Shown here: one piece after another, positions 33,801-42,210 of the stretch
Layout: each line of letters begins with the position of its first letter
Numbering within the stretch: the first letter of the stretch is position 1
DNA from: SIG587 sp045649505
Lineage (GTDB): Bacteria; Bacillota; Clostridia; Oscillospirales; Acutalibacteraceae
Direction of reading: 5' to 3'
Assembly (NCBI GenBank): GCA_045649505.1
Contig: JAZRQA010000061.1
Span: 8,231-72,230 of the forward strand
DNA length: 64,000 bases
The notes under the pieces: model-generated
What the model was told of the DNA's origin: nothing
Database searches by the model: none
Seen by the model: only the letters and a program-made list of their open reading frames with translations
Program-made: the position numbers and the translations under genes

Positions 33801-35084
33801 ATGGATAAAGCGTTAATTGGTACAAAATGTGTACAAGGCGGTTACCGTCCTTCAAACGGTGAACCAAGACAGGTACCCATTATTCAGAGTACCACTTTTA
33901 AATATGCTACAAGCGAGGAAATGGGCAAGCTGTTTGACCTTGAGGCAAGCGGTTATTTCTATTCCCGTCTTCAAAACCCCACCTGTGACACGGTTGCTGC
34001 AAAGATATGCGAGCTTGAGGGCGGAACTGCCGCAATGCTTACCTCATCGGGTATGGCGGCAAGCTTTCTCGCTGTGTTTAATATTTGTTCTTGCGGAGAC
34101 CATTTCATTTCAAGTTCAGCAATTTACGGCGGAACATTTAACCTTTTTGCGGTTACACTAAAGAGAATGGGTATTGAATGTACCTTTATCTCCCCCGACT
34201 GCACCGATGAAGAGTTTCACGCCGCCTTTAAGGATAACACCAAGCTTGTATTTGGTGAGACCATTGCCAACCCTGCTTTAAGGGTTTTGGATATTGAGCG
34301 TTTTGCCAATATTGCGCACGCCCACGGCGTTCCCCTTATTATTGATAACACCTTCCCCACACCCGTTCACTGCAGACCTTTTGAGTGGGGTGCTGATATT
34401 GTTACCCACGCTACCACAAAGTATATGGACGGTCACGGAAGTGCTGTAGGCGGTGCTATAGTTGATTCGGGTAAATTTGACTGGACTAAATATCCCGATA
34501 AATTCCCCGGACTTTGCACACCCGATGAAAGCTATCACGGTATTACCTACACCGAACGTTTTGGTATTGAGGGCGCATATATAACCAAGGCCACCGCTCA
34601 GCTTATGCGCGACCTTGGCGTTACCGCCGCACCTATGAGCGCATATCTTTTAAACCTTGGTCTTGAGAGCCTGCACGTAAGGATGAAGCGACACTCCGAT
34701 AACGGTCTTGCAGTTGCTAAATTCCTTGAGAATCACGAAAAAATCGGTTGGGTTAATTTCCCTGGGCTTGAGGGCAACGAGGATTATGAATTAACACAAA
34801 AATATCTTCCCGACGGCACCTGCGGTGTAATCAGCTTCGGTGTTAAAGGCGGAAGAGAGGCAGCCTCTAAGTTTATGAAGGCGCTAAACCTTATTGCTAT
34901 TGAAACTCATGTTGCCGATGCTCGTTCGTGTTGTCTGCACCCTGCTACCGCAACACACAGACAGTTAAGCGATGAAGAACTTGTCTTAGCGGGAGTTGGT
35001 CCCGACCTTATCCGTCTTTCTTGCGGTCTTGAGGATGCCGCCGACCTTATTGCCGATATTGAACAGGCACTGAGCAATGTATAA
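33801..35084 (+). CDS. metY: O-acetylhomoserine sulfhydrylase
   Basis: The 427-residue PLP enzyme belongs to the Cys/Met metabolism family. It has TSSGMAASFLAVFNI near the cofactor phosphate site, DNTFPTP for the pyridine-binding Asp and THATTKYMDGHG with the Schiff-base Lys. The length and the adjacent metA point to homocysteine synthesis from O-acetylhomoserine and sulfide, though methionine gamma-lyase is a close relative. The ATG at 33801 follows a CGGAGGA site; in-frame sequence upstream reaches back into the palindrome array and is not coding. Confidence 0.9.
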   Translation: MDKALIGTKCVQGGYRPSNGEPRQVPIIQSTTFKYATSEEMGKLFDLEASGYFYSRLQNPTCDTVAAKICELEGGTAAMLTSSGMAASFLAVFNICSCGDHFISSSAIYGGTFNLFAVTLKRMGIECTFISPDCTDEEFHAAFKDNTKLVFGETIANPALRVLDIERFANIAHAHGVPLIIDNTFPTPVHCRPFEWGADIVTHATTKYMDGHGSAVGGAIVDSGKFDWTKYPDKFPGLCTPDESYHGITYTERFGIEGAYITKATAQLMRDLGVTAAPMSAYLLNLGLESLHVRMKRHSDNGLAVAKFLENHEKIGWVNFPGLEGNEDYELTQKYLPDGTCGVISFGVKGGREAASKFMKALNLIAIETHVADARSCCLHPATATHRQLSDEELVLAGVGPDLIRLSCGLEDAADLIADIEQALSNV

Positions 35085-35109
35085 AAATAATTTTTAACGA
35101 GGTAATATA

Positions 35110-36027
35110 ATGCCTATTAAAATACCGAACGACCTCCCTGCAGTACAAACGCTGTTGGACGAAAATATTTTTGCCATAACCGAAACAAGGGCAATTACTC
35201 AGGATATTCGTCCCCTTAAAATTCTGCTTCTCAATCTTATGCCTAAGAAGATAGAAACCGAGACCCAGATTTGCAGAATTTTGGGTAACACCCCCTTACA
35301 GATAGAGTTAACCCTTATCCGCACAAGCACCCACGAGGGTAAAAACACCTCAAAGGAACATCTTCTTGCGTTTTATAAGACCTTCGAGGATGTAAAACAC
35401 GAAAACTTTGACGGTATGATAATCACGGGCGCGCCCGTTGAGCAGCTTGAATTTGAACAGGTCGATTACTGGGATGAGCTTTGCACTATTATGGATTGGA
35501 GCACCACTCATGTGCACAGTACAATGCACATTTGTTGGGGTGCACAGGCAGGTCTTTACCACCATTTTGGAATAAAAAAGCATCCCCTTGACAAAAAACT
35601 TTTCGGGGTATTTGCGCACAAATGCGAACACCCGAAATCTATGCTCCTTCGTGGCTTTGACAGCGTTTTTTACGTGCCCCACTCCCGTTATACCGAGGTA
35701 AGGCGCGAGGATATTCTTTCGTGTAAGGATTTAAAAATACTTGTTTCCTCACCTGAAGCAGGTGTGCATATTGTTGCCCAGAACGGCGGAAGAAGATTTT
35801 TTGTTATGGGTCACGCGGAATATGACCCCCTCACCCTTGATGCAGAATATAAGCGTGATGCCGCCGCGGGACTTGACACCGCAATCCCCAAAAATTACTA
35901 TCCCGACAACGACCCCGATAAATTCCCCATTGTAAACTGGCGCGCACACGGAAGTCTTATTTTTATAAATTGGCTCAACTATTTTGTGTACCAGTCTACC
36001 CCCTATGACCTAAAGGAAATAAAATAA
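35110..36027 (+). CDS. metA: Homoserine O-acetyltransferase (MetA type)
   Basis: The 305-residue protein has the MetA catalytic residues at the expected positions: Cys142 (HICWGAQ), His235 and Glu237 (GHAEYDP). Residue 111 is Glu (TGAPVE), which in this family selects acetyl-CoA, whereas Gly gives succinyl-CoA. It therefore makes O-acetylhomoserine, the substrate of the neighbouring MetY. It sits 25 bases after metY in one operon with no S-box in front. Confidence 0.95.
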   Translation: MPIKIPNDLPAVQTLLDENIFAITETRAITQDIRPLKILLLNLMPKKIETETQICRILGNTPLQIELTLIRTSTHEGKNTSKEHLLAFYKTFEDVKHENFDGMIITGAPVEQLEFEQVDYWDELCTIMDWSTTHVHSTMHICWGAQAGLYHHFGIKKHPLDKKLFGVFAHKCEHPKSMLLRGFDSVFYVPHSRYTEVRREDILSCKDLKILVSSPEAGVHIVAQNGGRRFFVMGHAEYDPLTLDAEYKRDAAAGLDTAIPKNYYPDNDPDKFPIVNWRAHGSLIFINWLNYFVYQSTPYDLKEIK

Positions 36028-36045
36028 GAAATTTTTAAAAAGGTC

Positions 36046-36074
36046 TTGACAAACAAAAAGCACTGTGTTACAAT
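36046..36074 (+). promoter_or_regulatory. Promoter of T-box unit 1
   Basis: TTGACA at 36046-36051 and TACAAT at 36069-36074 are spaced by 17 bp. Confidence 0.88.
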
Positions 36075-36080
36075 ACGAAA

Positions 36081-36352
36081 AAATATAAAGGCAATGACGA
36101 AGACGGTTTAGTTTTTCGGTTTTCAGAGAATCGGCGGTTGGTGCAAGCCGATAACCTACAAACTTTGTAACCCATCCCTTCCGAGCCGGAGGTAAAAAAG
36201 GCGTTTCGCTTAGTAGATATCTCCCGTGATTGCTGCGTAAAGGCATAGGAATTGTAAGATTCCGAGAGTGGCAGTTTTTACTGCAATTTGAGTGGTACCG
36301 CGGATGTGAATTATCACACTCGTCTCAAAGAAATTGAGACGGGTGTTTTTTA
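36081..36352 (+). promoter_or_regulatory. T-box leader riboswitch 1
   Basis: The 355-base gap before the next gene is a T-box leader. Stem I contains CAGAGAATCGGC, GGTTGGTGCAA and GCCGAT. Stem III is GGAAT/ATTCC. The T-box AGTGGTACCGCGG lies at 36291-36303, and a 13-bp terminator (36316-36328 with 36334-36346) plus T run ends it. The specifier is not certain: TTTGTAA in the loop offers GUA (Val, followed by A) or UUU (Phe, followed by G). The usual AGTA bulge is absent. Uncharged tRNA should allow read-through. Confidence 0.93.
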
Positions 36353-36382
36353 TTTTTTAACCTGTCGAAAGGTGTGAGAAAA

Positions 36383-38650
36383 ATGTCAACAGTAGAAAAT
36401 AAAAAATTATTAGAGGTGGCGGCGCGTATTCGCGAAATGCGCGAAATCTGCTCGCTTAGTACCGAAGAAATGGCCGAAAAGACCGAGGTCAGCGTAGCCG
36501 AATACGAGGCTTATGAGGCAGGAAAACAGGATTTCCCCTTTACCTTTATTCATAAATGCGCCCTTGCCTTTAACCTTGGAATTTCCGACCTGCTTGAGGG
36601 CCACAGCGCCAACCTTTCCTCTTATACCGTTACCCGCAAAGGGCAAGGACAGGAGACAGCCAAGGAGGAAGGAATAAGTATTCAGAACTTGGCTCCCCTT
36701 TTCAGAAAGAAAATTGCCGAGCCTTATTGGGTACGCTATGACTATGACGAAAGTCTTCAAAACAAGCCTATTCATCTGACCAAGCATTCAGGTCAGGAGT
36801 TTGACTTTGTTATGAGCGGTCGACTTAAAATTCAAATCGGTGATAATATTGAATATTTAAGCGAGGGTGACAGCATTTATTATAACTCCTCCACCCCTCA
36901 CGGTATGATAGCCGTTGACGGCAAAGAGTGTCTTTTTGTTGCCGTTGTTCTTCCCGGTGAGGATGAAAGCGAGCCCGCCGCAAGAAATACCATTATGTCG
37001 ATGCACACCTCCACCAAAAGGCTTGTGAGCGATGAATTTATCACCACGGCGGAGAACGAAAAGGGTTATCTTGAAAAGATTGACTTTAAAAATGAAGACC
37101 GCTTTAACTTTGCCTTTGATGTGGTTGATGCCATTGCAAAGAAGGACCCCGAAAAGCTTGCTATGCTTCATCTTGATAAAAACAAGGTGGAACGCCGCTT
37201 TACCTTTAATGATATGAAGCGCGCCTCTAACCAGTGCGCCAACTACTTTAAATCCCTCGGTATCAAAAAGGGTGACAAGGTTATGCTTGTACTCAAGCGT
37301 CATTATCAGTTCTGGTATGCAATTCTTGCTCTGCACAAGCTTGGCGCAATAGCTATTCCTGCAACAAATCAGCTTGTTGCTCACGATTTTGAGTACCGCT
37401 TTAACAGCGCCGATGTTAGCGCCATTGTTTGTACTGCTGACGGCGATGTTGCAAATCAGGTAGATTTAGCCCAGAGCACAAGCGCGACCTTAAAGACCAA
37501 GATCCTTGTGGGTGGCGAAAAAGAGGGCTGGCATAATTTTGATGAGGAATATCCTCTGTATTCAGCCCACTACTATCGTGATGAAAATACCGCCTGTGGT
37601 GATGACCTTATGCTGATGTTCTTTACATCAGGCACCACAGGCTATCCAAAAATTGCCGCGCACAGCTATAAATATGCTTTAGGGCATTACATAACTGCAA
37701 AATACTGGCACGGCGTGAGTGAAGGCGGACTTCATTTTACAATCTCAGAAACAGGTTGGGGCAAAGCCCTTTGGGGCAAGCTTTACGGACAATGGCTGTG
37801 CGAGGGAGCGGTGTTTACCTATGACTTTGACCGCTTCGCCGCAAGTGATATTTTGCCTATGTTCGCAAAATATAATATAACCACATTCTGCGCGCCCCCA
37901 ACAATGCTTAGAATGATGATAAAAGAGGATATCTCAAGGTATGACCTTTCCTCCATAAAGCATATGACCACTGCAGGTGAGGCTTTAAACCCTGAGGTTT
38001 ACCGTCAGTTCGAAAAGGCAACGGGGCTTCAGATAATGGAAGGCTTCGGTCAGACCGAGCTTACCCTTGTTATTGCAAACCTTATGGGCGGCTCTCACAA
38101 GCTTGGCTCAATGGGAAAACCTACTCCCCTTTATGATGTTGATATTCTTGATCCTGACGGTAATCCAGTTGAGGACGGTGAAACAGGCGAAATTGTTGTT
38201 AAGACAAGTGATAAGGTGCCCTGTGGACTGTTCAGCGGATATTACAAAAATCAAGAAAAAACCGACGAGGTATGGCACGACGGCTATTACCACACAGGAG
38301 ATACCGCCTGGCGTGATGAGGACGGATTCATCTGGTATGTGGGCAGAGTTGATGATGTTATCAAATCTTCGGGTTACCGTATAGGACCCTTTGAGATTGA
38401 AAGCGTTATAATGGAATTGCCTTATGTCCTTGAATGCGGCGTTTGCGCGGCACCTGATGAGGTGCGTGGTCAGGTAGTTAAGGCAAGCATTGTTCTGGTT
38501 AAGGGCACGAAAGAGTCCGATGAACTTAAAAAAGAGATACAGGATTATGTTAAGAATCACACTGCGCCCTATAAGTATCCGCGTATTGTTGAGTTCAGGG
38601 AGTCTTTGCCTAAGACGATAAGCGGTAAAATTCAGCGAAACAAGCTTTAA
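36383..38650 (+). CDS. XRE-cupin-acyl-CoA synthetase fusion, copy 1
   Basis: The 755-residue protein has three parts. A helix-turn-helix spans about residues 8-65, a cupin about 105-195 (HSGQEFDFVMSGRL, STPHGM), and an AMP-forming acyl-CoA synthetase about 225-755 with FFTSGTTGYPK, EGFGQTE, YHTGDTAW, GRVDDVIKSSGYRIGP and the catalytic Lys in SGKIQRNKL. The ligase resembles medium-chain or aryl-acid CoA ligases, and the front half resembles stand-alone XRE-cupin regulators. It is the only gene of T-box unit 1. ATG 36383 follows GAAAGGTG; GTG 36374 lies in that site. The acid it activates is inferred to be branched-chain or aromatic from the regulation and neighbours. Confidence 0.88.
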   Translation: MSTVENKKLLEVAARIREMREICSLSTEEMAEKTEVSVAEYEAYEAGKQDFPFTFIHKCALAFNLGISDLLEGHSANLSSYTVTRKGQGQETAKEEGISIQNLAPLFRKKIAEPYWVRYDYDESLQNKPIHLTKHSGQEFDFVMSGRLKIQIGDNIEYLSEGDSIYYNSSTPHGMIAVDGKECLFVAVVLPGEDESEPAARNTIMSMHTSTKRLVSDEFITTAENEKGYLEKIDFKNEDRFNFAFDVVDAIAKKDPEKLAMLHLDKNKVERRFTFNDMKRASNQCANYFKSLGIKKGDKVMLVLKRHYQFWYAILALHKLGAIAIPATNQLVAHDFEYRFNSADVSAIVCTADGDVANQVDLAQSTSATLKTKILVGGEKEGWHNFDEEYPLYSAHYYRDENTACGDDLMLMFFTSGTTGYPKIAAHSYKYALGHYITAKYWHGVSEGGLHFTISETGWGKALWGKLYGQWLCEGAVFTYDFDRFAASDILPMFAKYNITTFCAPPTMLRMMIKEDISRYDLSSIKHMTTAGEALNPEVYRQFEKATGLQIMEGFGQTELTLVIANLMGGSHKLGSMGKPTPLYDVDILDPDGNPVEDGETGEIVVKTSDKVPCGLFSGYYKNQEKTDEVWHDGYYHTGDTAWRDEDGFIWYVGRVDDVIKSSGYRIGPFEIESVIMELPYVLECGVCAAPDEVRGQVVKASIVLVKGTKESDELKKEIQDYVKNHTAPYKYPRIVEFRESLPKTISGKIQRNKL

Positions 38651-38666
38651 TTTTAATAAAAAAGTA

Positions 38667-38696
38667 TTGACACAAAGCCCACACTTATGATAAAAT
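38667..38696 (+). promoter_or_regulatory. Promoter of T-box unit 2
   Basis: TTGACA at 38667-38672 and TAAAAT at 38691-38696 are spaced by 18 bp. Confidence 0.8.
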
Positions 38697-38702
38697 ACTA
38701 TA

Positions 38703-38997
38703 AAAATTGATAAAGGCTTTGACGAAGAGGGCATAATTTACCCCCTTGCCTTACAGAGAGATGGCGTTTGGTGCAAGCCATTGGCAAGAAATTATGTTTG
38801 TAGCTTCCGAGTCGGGAGAAAGAAAGGGGCGGCTTGCTCTGAGTAGAATCTTCCCGTGATTGCTGCGTAAAGGCATAGGAATTGTCAGATTCCGAGAGGG
38901 GCAGTTTTAAACTGCAATTTGAGTGGTACCGCGGGTCAACTGAAACTTTTCAGCGCTCGTCTCAAAGTCATAACTTTGGGACGGGTGTTTTTTTCGT
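38703..38997 (+). promoter_or_regulatory. T-box leader riboswitch 2
   Basis: This second T-box fills the 368-base gap. Stem I has helices CATAATTT/AAATTATG, CTTGCC/GGCAAG and GATGGC/GCCATT around CAGAGAG and GGTGCAA. The T-box AGTGGTACCGCGG is at 38922-38934, and the terminator pairs 38956-38968 with 38973-38985 before a T run. About 82 bases (38852-38934) are nearly identical to leader 1, so the two arose by duplication. The specifier loop TTTGTAG again allows GUA (Val) or UUU (Phe). No AGTA bulge is seen. Confidence 0.93.
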
Positions 38998-39018
38998 CCC
39001 GGGAAATGGAGAAAATGT

Positions 39019-41310
39019 ATGGAACAAATTACAGGGCTTGATTTTAAAATCAAGGAAATGGCGTCCCGTATCAGGGAGCTTCGAGAGCTTGAGGGCTTAA
39101 CCACCGCCCAGATGGCTTTGAAAACCGATATTAGCGAAGGTGAATATATAGAGTGTGAGTCGGGCAAAAAGGATTTGAACTTTGCCTTTATTTATCGTTG
39201 TGCAATGGCGTTGAGCGTTAATGTTACCGATATTATCGAAGGTCACTCTCCTACACTTAAATCCTATACCGTTACCCGCTTCGGCGCAGGTCAGAAGGTT
39301 TCACAGGCTCACGGTATGACCTATTATAACCTTGCTTATGCTTTCCGCGACAGAATAGCCGAGCCTCTTTATGTTCGCAGTGTTTACGACGAGAATGCCG
39401 AAAACACAAAGGATATTGAGCTTACCACCCACGCAGGTCAGGAGTGCGACCTGATTATCGAGGGTAATCTTATGGTTCAGATTGGTGAGCACAGGGAGAT
39501 TTTGGGCCCAGGTGACAGCATCTATTTTGATTCTGACACACCTCACGGTATGATAGCCGTTGGCGGTAAAGACTGTATTTTTTATGCCATTGTTCTTAAT
39601 CCCACAGGTGAGCCTATACCCGAGCTTACCACAAGGCAGGCGGTGAGAGAAAATCACAACGCCAAAAGAGATACCAAGAACCGTATATATAAAAAGTATA
39701 TTGATGTAGTTGAGAATGAAAACGGAACGCCTACCTCTATCACCTTTAAGAATACCGAGAAGTTCAACTTTGCTTTTGACCTTGTTGATGCTTTAAGCGA
39801 GCGCGAGCCTGAAAAAATGGCAATGTTGCACATTTCCCGAGATGGTGATGAGCGCCGTTTTACCTTTAAGGATATGAAAAAAGCAAGTGCCCAATGCGCT
39901 AACTACTTTAAATCCCTCGGCATTAAAAAGGGCGACAGAGTTATGCTTATTTTAAAGCGTCACTATCAATTTTGGTTTGCAATGCTGGGTCTTAATAAGC
40001 TTGGCGCAATAGCTATTCCCGCACCTAATCAGCTTTTGGACCATGACCTTGAATACCGATTTAATGCGGCAGGGATTGACACAGTTATCTGCACCGCTGA
40101 CGGTGATGTTGCAAGACAGGTAGATATTGCCGCCGCTAAATGCGATACAATACGTAATAAACTTATTGTAAACGGAAGCAGAGAGGGCTGGCGCAGTTTT
40201 GACGATGAGTACACCCTTTTCAGTTCCCATTTTGAGCGTAATGAGGACTCACCCTGCGGTGATGACCCGATGCTTATGTTCTTTACCTCGGGTACTACGG
40301 GATATCCCAAGATTGCAACCCATAACCACAAATATCCGCTGGGACACTTCCACACCGCCAAATACTGGCACGACGTTGACCCTGACGGACTGCACTTTAC
40401 CATCTCGGATACGGGCTGGGCTAAGGCAATGTGGGGCAAGCTTTACGGACAGTGGCTGTGCGAGGCGGCAACCTTTGTTTATGACTTTGACCGCTTTGAT
40501 GCGGCAGAAATTCTGCCCATGTTTGCAAAGCATAAGATAACCACCTTCTGCGCGCCGCCCACAATGCTTCGTATGATGATAAAGCAGGATATTTCAAAAT
40601 ATGATTTCTCCTCTGTTAAGCATATGACCACTGCAGGTGAGGCTTTAAATCCTGAGGTATACCGTCAGTTTGAAAAGGCAACGGGACTGCAGATTATTGA
40701 AGGCTTCGGTCAGACCGAAAGCACTATGATTATAGGTAATATGGTTGGTGCTTCCCATAAAATCGGTTCAATGGGCAAACCTGCCCCTATTTATAATGTT
40801 AAGATTGTTGACCCCGAAGGTAATGAGGTTGCCGTAGGCGAAACTGGTGAAATTGTTGTTGATATTTCAAACGGCGCGCCCTGTGGACTCTTTACAGGCT
40901 ACTACCGTGACGAGGCCAAAACAAAAGAGGTTTGGCATGACGGCTTCTATCATACGGGAGATACCGCCTGGAAGGATGAGGACGGCTTCTTCTGGTATGT
41001 TGGCCGTGTAGATGACGTTATCAAGTCCTCAGGCTACCGCATTGGTCCCTTTGAAATTGAAAGCGTTATTATGGAATTACCTTATGTTCTTGAATGCGGC
41101 GTTTGCGCCGCACCCGATGAAGTGCGCGGTCAGGTAGTTAAGGCAAGCATTGTTCTTGTTGATGGCACCGAGGGTACTGATGAACTTAAAAAAGAGATAC
41201 AAGAGTATGTTAAAAAGCATACTGCGCCCTACAAATATCCGCGAATCGTTGTATTTAAGGATTCTCTGCCCAAGACGGTAAGCGGAAAGATACAAAGGAA
41301 CAAGCTTTAA
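39019..41310 (+). CDS. XRE-cupin-acyl-CoA synthetase fusion, copy 2
   Basis: The 763-residue paralogue of the preceding fusion has the same order: helix-turn-helix (about 10-70), cupin (about 110-195; HAGQECDLIIEGNL, DTPHGM) and AMP-forming ligase (about 230-763; FFTSGTTGYPK, EGFGQTE, YHTGDTAW, SGKIQRNKL). Long stretches such as MTTAGEALNPEVYRQFEKAT are identical in both copies, while the acid-pocket region around the FGQTE motif differs (TELTLVIANLMGG against TESTMIIGNMVGA). That suggests different acids. It heads T-box unit 2, which also encodes VOR and IlvE, and overlaps the next gene as TAATG. Confidence 0.88.
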   Translation: MEQITGLDFKIKEMASRIRELRELEGLTTAQMALKTDISEGEYIECESGKKDLNFAFIYRCAMALSVNVTDIIEGHSPTLKSYTVTRFGAGQKVSQAHGMTYYNLAYAFRDRIAEPLYVRSVYDENAENTKDIELTTHAGQECDLIIEGNLMVQIGEHREILGPGDSIYFDSDTPHGMIAVGGKDCIFYAIVLNPTGEPIPELTTRQAVRENHNAKRDTKNRIYKKYIDVVENENGTPTSITFKNTEKFNFAFDLVDALSEREPEKMAMLHISRDGDERRFTFKDMKKASAQCANYFKSLGIKKGDRVMLILKRHYQFWFAMLGLNKLGAIAIPAPNQLLDHDLEYRFNAAGIDTVICTADGDVARQVDIAAAKCDTIRNKLIVNGSREGWRSFDDEYTLFSSHFERNEDSPCGDDPMLMFFTSGTTGYPKIATHNHKYPLGHFHTAKYWHDVDPDGLHFTISDTGWAKAMWGKLYGQWLCEAATFVYDFDRFDAAEILPMFAKHKITTFCAPPTMLRMMIKQDISKYDFSSVKHMTTAGEALNPEVYRQFEKATGLQIIEGFGQTESTMIIGNMVGASHKIGSMGKPAPIYNVKIVDPEGNEVAVGETGEIVVDISNGAPCGLFTGYYRDEAKTKEVWHDGFYHTGDTAWKDEDGFFWYVGRVDDVIKSSGYRIGPFEIESVIMELPYVLECGVCAAPDEVRGQVVKASIVLVDGTEGTDELKKEIQEYVKKHTAPYKYPRIVVFKDSLPKTVSGKIQRNKL

Positions 41311-41975
41311 TGAAGGAATTTAAACGTTTAACTTTACTTTGCGGGCATTACGGCAGCGGCAAAACAAATGTTGCGGTTAATGTTGCATTTGAGCTTAAAA
41401 AAGTGTATAATAATGTAGCCGTTGCGGATTTGGATATAGTTAACCCCTATTTTCGCGCAAAGGATTCCCGTAAGGATTTTGAGCACAAGGGCATTCGCCT
41501 TATCTGCTCGGAATATGCCAACACAAATGTTGACATTCCTGCCTTACCCGCGGATATCTACACCATTACGGTAGACAAAAGCATGTACACCGTACTTGAT
41601 ATCGGCGGCGATGACCGCGGCGCCTACGCCCTTGGAAGAATTGCTGATGATATTAAGGCGGAAGACAACTACGAGATGCTTATGGTAATAAACCGCTACC
41701 GTCCGCTTACCCCCGACGCGCAAAGCACTCTCGAGGTTATGCGGGAAATTGAGGCGGCGTGCAAAATCCCCTTTACGGGACTTGTTAATAATTCAAACCT
41801 CGGTGAGCTTACCGCGGCAAGCGATGTGCTTGAAAGCATACTCTATGCAAATGAGGTGTCAAGGCTTTCGGGGCTACCCGTGGTTATGACAACGGTAAAT
41901 GAAAAACTGTATTGTGAGCTTGAGGACAGGGTGGAGAATTTATTTCCCCTTACTCTGCAATCCAAGTTGATATAA
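41310..41975 (+). CDS. P-loop ATPase of unknown role in the VOR operon
   Basis: The 221-residue protein is a SIMIBI-type (MinD/ParA-like) nucleotide-binding protein with P-loop GHYGSGKTNVAVNVA, ADLDIVNPYFRAKDSR and a conserved TVLDIGGDDRGAYALG segment. It is translationally coupled to the ligase upstream (TAATG) and precedes the VOR genes by 17 bases. Such proteins often insert metal centres or assemble enzymes, so a maturation role for VOR is possible. That is inference; no metal-binding motif is visible. Confidence 0.8.
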   Translation: MKEFKRLTLLCGHYGSGKTNVAVNVAFELKKVYNNVAVADLDIVNPYFRAKDSRKDFEHKGIRLICSEYANTNVDIPALPADIYTITVDKSMYTVLDIGGDDRGAYALGRIADDIKAEDNYEMLMVINRYRPLTPDAQSTLEVMREIEAACKIPFTGLVNNSNLGELTAASDVLESILYANEVSRLSGLPVVMTTVNEKLYCELEDRVENLFPLTLQSKLI

Positions 41976-41992
41976 TTTAAGGAGCGATGAAT

Positions 41993-42199
41993 ATGGCAAA
42001 GCTTACATTTAAAACAGACCTTTGTAAGGGCTGCGGGCTGTGTGTTGATGCCTGCCCGAAAAATCTGCTGTGTCTGGCACCCGATAAGATAAATAAAAAG
42101 GGTCACCACCCAGTGGAAATAACCGATCAGAATGCCTGTATTGGCTGCGCTTTTTGCGCTACTATGTGCCCTGATTGCATTATTAAGGTAGAAAGGTAG
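41993..42199 (+). CDS. vorD: 2-oxoacid:ferredoxin oxidoreductase delta subunit (2[4Fe-4S])
   Basis: The 68-residue protein has two classical 4Fe-4S motifs, CKGCGLCVDACPK and CIGCAFCATMCPD. It carries electrons between the catalytic subunits and external ferredoxin. The ATG at 41993 is chosen because AAGGAG at 41979-41984 is well spaced for it; an ATG six bases upstream is too close. It opens the vorDBAC gene set. Confidence 0.93.
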   Translation: MAKLTFKTDLCKGCGLCVDACPKNLLCLAPDKINKKGHHPVEITDQNACIGCAFCATMCPDCIIKVER

Positions 42200-42210
42200 G
42201 GAAAAAGGAT

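Noticed and set aside
39301..40533. Several minus-strand open frames inside the second ligase fusion
   Set aside because: They are antisense to a strongly conserved enzyme and have no domain or translation signals.
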